Part shown: piece by piece, positions 1 to 8,900 of the stretch | How the letters are laid out: each line of letters begins with the position of its first letter | Numbering within the stretch: the stretch's first letter is position 1 | Source: Lonicera japonica | Taxonomy: Eukaryota > Streptophyta > Magnoliopsida > Dipsacales > Caprifoliaceae | Assembly (NCBI GenBank): GCA_021464415.1 | Contig: CM038465.1 | Coordinates: 22,413,839-22,477,838, forward strand | Length of the DNA: 64,000 nt | Reading direction: 5' to 3' | The notes under the pieces: generated by a model | Seen by the model: the letters and a program-made list of their open reading frames with translations, nothing else | Databases searched by the model: none | What the model was told of the DNA's origin: nothing | Made by a program: the position numbers and the translations under genes

Positions 1-1079
1 ATAATTGGCACCTAATTGACATTATTTTTGTTCGATGGAGAAATTCAACATACAGTTGATTTTGAGAGACAAAGAAAGTATCTTGGTTGTACCACTTTTA
101 TCATTTCCTTGATGAATGTCCTTACTCAATTTAAAATAGGAATCATCTGTTAGATCTCCTTTGGAGGAAGAAGTATTGTTTAGGCTTCAATCATTGGTTC
201 AATTCATCTATAATTGATTTAAGGAAGTGCTTTGATTCAGAAATGAAATATAAAGTTCTCAGTTCCTCACTTAAAATCTAAATTCCCTACAAAATCCCAT
301 GACTGATTACTCAATACTTGAGTATATATAGTTGAAGAGAGAGGGAGGAGGGCACAATACCTTGGAAATAGAAGCAGTTCATGTCGATGTTAGCAATGAT
401 CCTCGAATTAAATTATTCCGGTCGCAACACTAGTACCGTCCATAAGGTTGGAGCAAAGGTTTATAGTAACTATAATTTTGAGACGGTGAAGGACAAATTG
501 AGGGAAAAGAAGGCGACACAAGAGGAAAAAGAATCAATGCAGGTTGTGAGATAACTGGTTGAAAAGGAAGAAACCGCTGATTTTGAAATGGCGATTACAG
601 TAATTGTCATGATGGTTGGAAATAAGTTACAGCAGAAAGAAAAAGGAAAAAAGAAAATAAAGGCAGCTTTCCGGTTGACACGTGGCAAAGAAAAGCTTCT
701 GTTTTAGTATTATTTTATAGAAACCGCGATTATAGTAACTGTCACGATGGTTGGAAATAAATTACAGTAGAAAGAAAAAGAAAAAAAGAAAAAAGAAAAT
801 AAAGGTAGCTTTCTGGTTGACATGTGGCAAAGAAAAGCTTCCGTTTTAGTATTGTTTTATAGATGTGTGTATTGGGTTAAAAAAATGACTACATTTATTA
901 TATATATAAACACATATAATATTGATTTTGACACGAGTTGCCACCTAATAACATTTATTTTATGTGTGCATGTGTGTTATATCCATGGTACTCTTTCAAT
1001 AATTTATAAACTGATGAAATAGAGCAACACATGCATTATGTATAATATATTTACTAGGTTTTTGTCGAACTCATATGTA
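1..1079. other. Host intergenic sequence, no gene seen
   Basis: AT-rich sequence with no open frame that resembles a known protein. The only internal structure is the tandem duplication listed at 588-859. Short open frames here have low-complexity translations and no start context, so I do not call them. Confidence 0.6.
588..859. repeat. Two-copy tandem duplication, period about 137 bp
   Basis: The segment beginning GCGATTACAGTAATTGTCAT near 588 recurs, with scattered substitutions, beginning GCGATTATAGTAACTGTCAC near 725. Both copies continue through an A-rich tract and the shared words GACACGTGGCAAAGAAAAGC / GACATGTGGCAAAGAAAAGC and end in TTTTATAG. Function unknown. The copies differ enough to be an old duplication. 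Confidence 0.8.
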
Positions 1080-1082
1080 CGT

Positions 1083-1376
1083 GCGAGCACACAAGAAGAA
1101 TGGAGTACTTCGCAGGTGTCATCACTGCCACGATATATGCATCGTTTCATTCAGTTTGGTTTCACTACTTTGACCATTTATTTTATGACTGTGATATGTG
1201 GCCATTTAACTTGCTTTTGAGCATTCAAGCTTGGACTTGTTGTAATGGGGTTGCAGGCCTTCTGGAGCCTCTTCATGGCTCTTGTCAACTGTTATGCAGA
1301 TTTAGTAAATTATTGGGTTCAAGGCTACTATGGAGCTGTTATGTATATAATATAGGGACTTGGGTAACCTCCACCC
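1083..1376 (+). pseudogene. Exon-like fragment with an inverted copy at 62672-62964
   Basis: This stretch is homologous, in inverted orientation, to 62672-62964 near the other end of the window. Shared blocks include ACACAAGAAG.ATGGAGTACT at the start, TTGCAGGCCTTCTGGAGCCT near 1249 and GGGTTCAAGGCTACTA near 1315. After the TTGCAG (a plausible 3' splice site) one frame reads AFWSLF.ALVNCYA.LVN and then WVQGYYGAV in both copies, with the differences spread out. That suggests a decayed exon of a membrane-type protein, which I do not recognise. The frame ahead of the TTGCAG is not conserved. No complete gene model can be built. Confidence 0.45.
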
Positions 1377-1865
1377 TTAAATAGTTGGGTTCAAGGCAAG
1401 GTGTGCTTTTTTTTTTTTGCTCTTTAATTGTCACAAATACACTGTATATTTTCTTTTTCATGTTTTTGTTATGAGATGAATAAAATTTTTACACAAAACC
1501 CACGCACGAATTTATCACATTTGCGTACTGGACTAAACTAAATACTACCACTCAAATAAAAAGCAATAGTATTCTTTAAAAAGAAATTAGTATTATAAAT
1601 AGCATATTATTAAATTAAGCTTAGTTTCCTTGATTGTACATTAATCTCCACTATATAATCTGAGCTTGTTAGCCGCATTTAACCCATCCCATCTCCTCTC
1701 ATCAGCTTACCTCAAGTTTTTCTATTAATTTGCTTTTCTTCCTTTTCTCTCTTAGCTCAATCTTTTCTACAAATTCTCTCTCTATATATATATATATATC
1801 AACTTATCTTAAATTCCTTAGTTTCTTATTAAGTCATATTCCATAAACCTCCCTTGATTTCTTTG
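1377..1865 (+). promoter_or_regulatory. Promoter and 5' leader region of the LEA_2 gene
   Basis: This is AT-rich non-coding sequence upstream of the 1866 start. A (TA)n run at about 1785-1799, preceded by a CT-rich stretch, is the most likely TATA element. It lies about 70-80 bp before the start codon. No other motif is clear. Confidence 0.35.
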
Positions 1866-2564
1866 ATGGCGGATTACACATTACCATGTAAAACTAGCAA
1901 GGGTTGGATGTGGTGCGCTATATTCTCAGTCATTATCATTCCTCTACTCATCATCTTCTTTGCCTTCATCAAGTTTACGTTGTTCAAGTATAACCCATCC
2001 TTTCCCCAATTTAACTTAACCAGTGTCGAATATTTCTCGATTTCATTGGACACCGAGAAAAAATTAAATGTAAATATTACCTTGGTTGTAACAGTTACTA
2101 ACCCAAATAAACACTCGGCCATTAAAGTACATGGCCTTAACAAGACTCTTTCTCGCATTGCTAGATACGAACTCCTTGCCACGACATCTTTCCTTCCTTT
2201 CGCAGTCAAGAAATTGGATAATTTATTTGTCAATGCTCCAATGGTTGTCACCCGCTTCTCCATTCGGCCTAAACACCTTCAAATGACGAGGGAGGATTTT
2301 GAAAGAGATTTTATCTACTTCAATCTCAAGGGAAAGTTTAGCCTGTACCAACACCTTTGGAGATTATTTCGTGCGCCACTTAAATTATATTTTAACTGTA
2401 ATTTTAGTGTGCACCAAAACAGGTCTTTACAATACCAGAGATGTGAGGAGACACAATGTGTGACGCCCCAAATCCCGTTAGAAGATTTAGGTCTCCAGGA
2501 TCTGGTTGATCATAATGCCATACGCGACGGCGGGTTTAAAGTACATAATTTAAAATTTATTTAA
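1866..2564 (+). CDS. NDR1/HIN1-like (LEA_2 domain) membrane protein
   Basis: An uninterrupted single-exon frame of 232 residues. The start is ATG 1866 (MADYTL...); the frame extends 12 nt upstream only through non-ATG codons. A short basic N-terminal tail is followed by one hydrophobic segment at about residues 16-37 (WCAIFSVIIIPLLIIFFAFI). Next comes a LEA_2-type beta domain with the family motif NITLVVTVTNPNKHS near residue 75, and several N-glycosylation sequons. This is the layout of plant NHL proteins: plasma-membrane anchored, LEA_2 domain outside or on the surface, many linked to pathogen or stress responses. Length is normal for the family (about 200-240 aa). The C-terminal tail after about residue 190 is not a conserved part I recognise. 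An AATAAA overlaps the region just after the stop (2566-2571). A 19.8-kb retrotransposon begins 160 bp downstream, on the opposite strand. The family call is firm; the specific role is inferred from the family. Confidence 0.88.
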   Translation: MADYTLPCKTSKGWMWCAIFSVIIIPLLIIFFAFIKFTLFKYNPSFPQFNLTSVEYFSISLDTEKKLNVNITLVVTVTNPNKHSAIKVHGLNKTLSRIARYELLATTSFLPFAVKKLDNLFVNAPMVVTRFSIRPKHLQMTREDFERDFIYFNLKGKFSLYQHLWRLFRAPLKLYFNCNFSVHQNRSLQYQRCEETQCVTPQIPLEDLGLQDLVDHNAIRDGGFKVHNLKFI

Positions 2565-2723
2565 TAATAAACTGTATATAAAACCTGATTTAAGAAAAAA
2601 ATTAGCATGTGGAGTTCGCATATATAACAAAACCAACACCTGTAAAGGAGAAAATATAAGTTTCCTTTCTTCAAATCAAACTCCACATTCACAGTAATAA
2701 TGTTTCGTAACATACAAATCCTC

Positions 2724-4228
2724 TGTGAGAATCCGCAAATGCGACCCCCCGGGTCTCGTCCCCGTTCGATTGGGCGTCTGAAACGTCGAAACAGATCCCG
2801 TTGTTCCATTTGCTGGAGTGTCTCTGGTGATTCATATCAGGTGTCCCTATGTTCTATTTCTAGATGCAAAGGGGTTCATTCAGAGTCGCCAGTACGTTTT
2901 ACGAGAAAACGGACAAAAATGGTTATGTAAGAGGAAAGGCTACAGTTAAGCCTTTCTTTACACGTTTGTCTACGAAACCAGGATTCTATAGGGTTCGGAA
3001 ACTATATCACGGTTTGGGAAGGTGTTAAGTACCCATTCCGCCCTTTCGGTCTCTAGTGGTCTTATATGTTTATTCTATGTTGAAAAACTTGGATGCTTTT
3101 ACTGATAGTCTACTACTTTTCCAATGAAAACCCTAATTTCTGGGAAAAAAACGGGAAAGGGATAGAAACCTTTGTGTTCCGAGATCCGATGTTTTAGTTT
3201 TGAGAAATGCAAATACAAGTGACGAAAAGTTGTTTTCTTTCGAGATGGAGTTTCCCGTATTACTTCTCGGATAACGCCGGTTTTCTCGAGTTTTGCTTTG
3301 TTTTAGAAAAAGTTTGGATCTTATAGTGGAACTAATTCAATATGGAATTGGAACTCTTGAGGGGAGTTCTATAGGACGTATCACAATCTATGAAACAGAT
3401 AGGATATACCGGGTTTTTAATTCCTAAATAAGTTTTACCGGTCCGGGTTTTGAAAACAGGATTTTATCCGGATGGTAATGTACTTACTCTTCTGGTTTTG
3501 CAAATGGTTTTATCAGGGTCTCTTGTTTTGAAACGATAGACTATTTGTAACTTGGCAATAAGTTTATTCAAATAAAACGCGGACAAAACAACGGAAATAA
3601 AACAAGTACACAGATGTTTAATGTTAAATACTAGAAGAGACTTTCTTTACCTTCCCGACGAGAATAATAATAAGAAAGAAAATATAATACGGCGGAGAGA
3701 TATTCGGCGATGATGATCTTTTCCTTCTTCAGATATTTTCGAGAATTCGATTCCAGAGACGGGACACGTCAAGTGTCGAGAATAGATTCGATAATTCTTC
3801 CGAAATAAGACGATAATAGAGAATGCTCAATAAAAGACTAGAAAATCAGATTTAAAATTTAGAATTCTTCAATCCCAAGTTGCTGCCTTGAACCCTTGGG
3901 GGGTGTTGGCCTATTTATACTGCTCGGGGAAGATTGTCGCGCGACACTTCCCCAAAAAGGGCATATGTCGCGTGACATTGTGTCCAATGTCGCGCGGCAA
4001 ACGGCTGAAGTGATGTTTCTGACAGACTGATGTGTCAGAGAGTGGATGGTATGGTGTCAAGGGGGATTGTCGCGCGACATAGTGGGATTGTCACACGACA
4101 TATCAGTGATTGTCGCGCGACAATGTGATATGTCGTGCGACAATCTCTCTTAATATCAGATTTGTTGTCCAACAAACCCTTTCGGGGTAGTTTCGGATTC
4201 TCGGGGGTCACGGATCGGGGTATCTACA
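2724..4228 (-). repeat. E1 3' LTR (1505 bp)
   Basis: Near-identical over its length to 20965-22502, with TG...CA ends on the element strand. Relative to the 5' LTR it lacks about 55 bp near the + strand right end (after 4199) and has an extra 26 bp around 3966-3990 carrying additional palindromic boxes. It contains a - strand TATA box at 3912-3919 followed downstream by U5-like sequence, so its own promoter points left toward the LEA_2 gene. Confidence 0.93.
3912..4142 (-). promoter_or_regulatory. E1 LTR promoter: TATA box plus seven TGTCGCGCGACA boxes
   Basis: On the - strand TATAAATA lies at 3919-3912. Upstream of it are copies of the 12-bp palindrome at 3935, 3966 (1 mismatch), 3988 (1 mismatch), 4068, 4089 (2 mismatches), 4111 and 4131 (1 mismatch). 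Successive spacings are 31, 22, 80, 21, 22 and 20 bp, mostly near two or three helical turns. The core holds CGCG, the target core known for CAMTA factors, but the full palindrome is longer than a simple CGCG box. The binding protein is unknown. Confidence 0.75.
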
Positions 4229-5590
4229 GACCCTCTCGACTCAAGCTCCTTTCTTGCAAGGAATTGAGGCGACTGGAAGAGACCATGATCCATGGCTCCA
4301 GCATGAACTCTAAAGGAGTGTGTGTGTGCTGAAAGTGTTCGTGAGTACCTCCGGAGAGGGCTTTGTGTTTGGTTCTTTGCCTCCGAAGAGGGCTTTCATT
4401 TGCTCTACTTGCCTCAAATGGGAGGACTACCATTGCGCCTCAGGTGGGAGGACTACCGTTGTTCCACTGTGCCTCTCTGGGAGGGCTTCGCCTCAGGTGG
4501 GAGGACTACCGTTGCTACACTGTGCCTCTCTGGGAAGGCTTTTGATCTTCTCGCCTCAGGTGGGAGGACTACCATTGCGCCTCAGATGGGAGGACTACCG
4601 TTGCTACACTGTGCCTCTTTGGGAGGGCTTTTGATCTGTAAAAAAGAAACAAAATTGCCTCTGGGAGGGCTTTTCGTGAGTAATTTTGCCTCTGGCGAGG
4701 GCTTGTGTTGGTGATTTGCCTCCAGAGAGGGCTTGTGATTGTGATTTGCCTCTGACGAGGGCTTGTGATTGTGATCGCCTCTCTTTAGACTGCTAGAATG
4801 AGAGAGAGAAATTTTTGCAAGGGTAAAAAGAGCTTTACGGGGTCTAAACTTTGTCTGGATGTTCGTTTCCCTATATCTTTCTGAACTTTACTCTCATGTT
4901 TTCCTCGAGTGAAGATACTTCTCTCAGAAGGTAGTTTTCGGATTTCTTTTGCTCTCCGCGGAGCGACGGTCCGAGGATTTCCAAACCATCTCTTCTGTAT
5001 CGTGCTGAAAAGAAAATTTGTTTGAAAGTTCAATCTCTGATCTCTGTTTTCTTCTTAGTTTTTCTGTTTTGGTGGGCCTAGATCGTATTCTGTTTTCCGA
5101 TGCCCTTATTTCTCCCTCTTTTGGGAAAGACTTTTCCTGGCCTTTTTTGTTTTTTGACCAGGAGTCTTTTCATCCCTTTGTCGTGATCAGGAGCCTTACT
5201 CACCCAAAACGAAGCCCTGAGCCGATTTTGGCCTTAGCTGTCACTTTTGGTGTGGTTCTCCTGTCATTCTGCATTTCTGTTTCTCTCACTCGCTTTGGGC
5301 GCTCATGCGGGTTTCTTCTCTTTTCTACTCTTTCAATTCTTTCTATTCCCGTCTTATCTTGCTATTCTTCTTTTTCTCATTTTGATGGTCTCGGTCTTTT
5401 CTGGTAGATCAGAGACTGCTTTATTCGTTCGCATTTCGTCCTCGCATTTTCGGAGAGATGATTTGGAAGTCTTTCCTTGTGTTCTCATCCTGGATGTGCG
5501 GTTTTTAGCAATTTTTTCGAAAATTGCTTCTCAGAAGTCCTCCTACATGAGATAAAATGAGACAAAGGTCAAAAAATCAGGGGATGGGAC
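4229..5590. other. E1 3' untranslated region (polypurine tract, minisatellite, spacer)
   Basis: Non-coding part of E1 between the 3' LTR and the antisense promoter. The - strand purine-rich stretch at 4229-4240 (GAGAGGGTC directly before TGTAGA) is the likely polypurine tract. The identical GAGAGGGTC precedes the E2 LTR. A degenerate minisatellite occupies about 4380-4780. From 4790 to 5590 the sequence is T/C-rich on the + strand with several open frames, none resembling a protein. Confidence 0.6.
4380..4780. repeat. Degenerate minisatellite in the E1 3' region
   Basis: Repeated words GCCTC..GGTGGGAGGACTACC, CACTGTGCCTCTCTGGGAGG and, further right, TTGCCTC...GAGGGCTTGTG form imperfect units of about 30-60 bp. 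Open frames across it come from the repeat, not from a gene. It sits in the same place as the larger array at 50470-51380 of E2, although the unit sequence differs. Confidence 0.7.
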
Positions 5591-5594
5591 TGAT

Positions 5595-5678
5595 TGTCGC
5601 GCGACACTTCGGCGTGGAGGTCTTTGTCGCGCGACAATGTGTCCATTTGTCGCGCGACAATCTCCTCTACTATATAAG
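5595..5678 (+). promoter_or_regulatory. Promoter of antisense gene A in E1: three palindromic boxes plus TATA
   Basis: Three perfect TGTCGCGCGACA copies start at 5595, 5625 and 5648 (spacing 30 and 23 bp). TATATAAG follows at 5671-5678, 11 bp after the last box, and the gene A ATG is at 5825. The order boxes, TATA, leader matches the LTR promoter of the same element, in the opposite orientation. Confidence 0.75.
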
Positions 5679-6189
5679 CCCCTTGCTGAGCTCATTCCAC
5701 CTCATTCTCTCATTTTTCTTTCTCTCTCTAGCACTTTTTTCTCTTATTTCTCTCTTCTCCCAGCGCGGAAGCCCTACCGCTTTCCCAATTTTTCTGATTT
5801 CTCTGATTTTCTACTCATACTCAGATGGATCCGACACAGCCAGATAGACTAGTGGGTGACCAGGAGGAGGTCACCTTTACCGACGCTCAGGGTGTTCTCT
5901 GCTGCAGTCCTCATCATGATGATTGGGAGGACCTGGATTGGTACGGCGAGGATGGGGTGGACCGCGGTCGGGCGGTGGTCTACCGAGACGTGACCAAGGC
6001 TGCTCCAGTTCCGGACATTCCTTGGCTCTTGATGGAGCCAGTTTCTCACGAGATCCGTCGACGGTCTCTGGTACGTCTTCCTTTTGTGTATTTATCTGTT
6101 CTATTATTTCTGTCGTTCCCTGCATGTATTTTAAACAATGTTAGTATGCATGTCTGCCTAAAAATAACGTCCGATTTAGTGAACACGTA

Positions 6190-7041
6190 CTTTTACTTGT
6201 GATACCCTTTATGTTTGAAAAATTACATAATTTATCCCTATGACCTTATAACTCTCATAATCACACATAAAAATACCCTCAGTTTTTGGAGAATTACATA
6301 ATTTACCCTTATAACCCTATATCTCTCATAATTATACCAAAGTACCCTCAGGTTTTGGAAAATTTACATAATTTACCCCCATAACCCTATATCTCTCATA
6401 ATTACACCAAAGTTCCCTCAGTTTTGGAAAATTACATAATTTACCCTTATAACCCTACATCTCTTATAATTACACCAAAGTACCCTCACGTTTTGGAAAA
6501 TTACATAATTTATCCTTATAACCCTATATCTCTCATAATTACACCAAAGTACCCTCAGGTTTTGGAAAAATTACATAATTTACCCCCATACCCTATATCT
6601 CTCATAATTACACCAAAATACCCTCAGGTTTGGAAAATTACATAATTTACCCTTATAACCCTATATCTCTTATAATTACACCAAAGTACCCTAACGTTTT
6701 GGAAAATTACATAATTTATCCTTATAACCCTATATCTCTGATAATTACACCAAAGTACCCTCAGGTTTTGGAAAATTACATAATATACCCCTATAACCCT
6801 ATATCTCTCATAATTACACCAAAGTACCCTCAGGTTTCAGAAAATTACATAATTTACCCCTATAACCCTATATTTCTCATAATTATACCAAAGTACCCTC
6901 AGGTTTTGGAAAAATTACATAATTTACCCCTATAACCCTATAACCCTCATAATTACACCAAAGTACCCTCATGTTTTGGAAAATTTACATAATTTTACCC
7001 TCATAACCCTATATCTCTCATAATTACACCAAAGTACCCTC
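6190..7041. repeat. Intronic minisatellite, unit about 70 bp, left block of about 12 copies
   Basis: Units repeat the words ACATAATTTACCC, TATAACCCTATATCTCTCAT, AATTACACCAAAGTACCCTC and AGGTTTTGGAAAAT. About 12 copies lie here and 4 more at 8661-8900; the array is split by the solo LTR at 7042-8660. It fills most of intron 1 of gene A. Unit length varies by 1-3 nt. A long open frame across it (MENYIIYPYNP... repeats) is produced by the repeat and is not a gene. Confidence 0.92.
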
Positions 7042-8660
7042 TGTTGACCTTAAAGTCAATTAATCTTATTTTGATAATTACAATAAGTTAATAAAGTGTT
7101 ATTTAACTCGGTTGTTCCAATGATGATAGCCATTTTAACCGATATATCTTCCGATCAAGTGTAACTTCAAACCGAAGCAAATCTCACACAAGCTTTACAA
7201 ACGCCTCAACTCACAAGAAATGAACTCAAGTAATATACATGTGCTATACAAAGCCAAGAAAAGATCTAGATCATCAAGCAAGTGAAGATATGCACAAGAA
7301 TGATCTCCACATGTTTTACAAGTTATCAAAACCAATAAAGAATCAAGAACATCAAACAAGTAAAGATACGCACAAGAAAATCAAGCATCACGAAGACTTG
7401 AATTATCATTAAATTGAGTGAGTGCTTAGATTTTATGTAAAGATACTTTATTGATCAAATTCCTATAGCTCAAACATATTCTTGCATATTTTTAAGATTG
7501 ATTCAAACGAGCTTGAAATTGAATTTATTTGAAAAACATTATTTTACAAAAATCGAGTTTCAAAATAAATTCATATTAATTTTAAATGATCATGTTTTAA
7601 GCTATAATAAAAATGGGTATCTTAGAAACATATATTTGAGGTTCATAAATCATTAGAATTTTATTTGGAACTAAATTATTAAATTGGAAAAATATTATTT
7701 TTTTCGTTTAAAATTCGCTCAGTTTTTGCCCAGTTTTGATCTAACGGTAAAATGGAGGCCTTCCAGAACTCCGATCATTTTGAAATTTTTACAGTAGTTA
7801 GACAACATCTTCTGGCAATTTTGACTAAATTTTGAGCATGATCCAACGGTCTAATTGAGAGAAATTATCAAAACAATTTTGAATTTTTTTGTCAAAACTA
7901 GCTGTTGGATAGTTTGAAAATGTATACCTTGGAGCCAAAACCTCTCTTAATCATCCCCAACGGCCATATGATTTTGTAAGCTATAAATATGATGTCTTAG
8001 GCATGTTTTAACACACTTGAATCATTCTACAAACTTATTTTACATATATACAAAGTTATTCAAGTATTCAATTCATTTTATTGATCATATTCTTCATTTT
8101 TGAGCTATCTACTTTGATCAATTTTGATATCTCTTAGTGTGAGCTTCATTTGTATTTTGTTATACACAAGAGAGATATTGTACATTGGTGTTAGCCACCA
8201 AAACTTATTCAAATCATATTTGTGAGAGGTGTATCTCATAGATTAGCAAGAGGGATTTCTTGTGAAAGTATTGATGGTGTTTCAATACTTGTGAGAGTGT
8301 GTGAGAAGAATACACTTGTAGAGGTTTGATCTTCACCCGGAAGGAGATCGGTTATAGTGGAAATTCTCGGGGAACTAACCGAGCGCGGAGTAGGGGGAAC
8401 AAGCCGAACCGTGTGGACAAAAAATCTTCGACTTCAAATTGGTTCAATCTTTCTTACTCAATCTCTTTATTATTGATTGTTTAAATTGTTTGAGATTGCT
8501 TATTTATTTGCTCTTGTGCTTGATTGTTTATTTGCTTACATTCCTTGATAAATTTGTTTAGTAAATTGTTTTACTTAAACATTTTCGAAAAGATTTTTTA
8601 ATTCCGCATTAAGTTTTTAAAACCCTATTCACCCCCCTCTAGGGTATTTTCCGACCTACA
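7042..8660 (+). mobile_element. Solo LTR (1619 bp) inside intron 1 of gene A
   Basis: Starts TGTTGACC and ends GACCTACA, and is flanked by perfect 5-bp direct repeats CCCTC (7037-7041 and 8661-8665) within the minisatellite. A TATA-like TATAAATATG sits at about 7983. The right end has the CCCCCCTCTAGGG motif often seen near the end of copia LTRs. No internal domain remains, so it most likely arose by LTR-LTR recombination. It is younger than the minisatellite it interrupts. Confidence 0.88.
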
Positions 8661-8900
8661 CCCTCAGGTTTGGAAAATTACATAATTTACCCCCATAACC
8701 CTATATCTCTCATAATTACACCAAAGTACCCTCAGGTTTGGAAAATTACATAATTTACCCTTATAACCCTATATCTCTCATAATTACACCAAAGTACCCT
8801 CAGGTTTTGGAAAATTACATAATTTACCCTTATAACCCTATATCTCTCATAATTACACCAAAGTACCTCAGGTTTGGAAAGTTACATAATTTACCCTCAT
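8661..8900. repeat. Intronic minisatellite, right block of about 4 copies
   Basis: Continues the 70-bp array of 6190-7041 after the solo LTR, up to about 30 bp before the exon 2 acceptor at 8928-8929. The polypyrimidine tract and acceptor lie just past the last unit. Confidence 0.9.

Noticed and set aside
3935..4142. Clustered palindromes as a CRISPR-like array
   Set aside because: Spacers are short, unequal and partly repeated between LTRs; the setting is a eukaryotic LTR promoter. They are better seen as factor-binding boxes.
4320..4714. Frames of 104-130 codons with repeated GGRTT / LRWEDY words
   Set aside because: By-product of the E1 3' minisatellite; three overlapping frames on one strand show the same repeat.
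6424..6935. Long open frames reading a repeated Tyr/Pro/Ile protein
   Set aside because: They are translations of the 70-bp minisatellite in intron 1; unit length near a multiple of three keeps the frame open. No start context, and the frame breaks where units vary.
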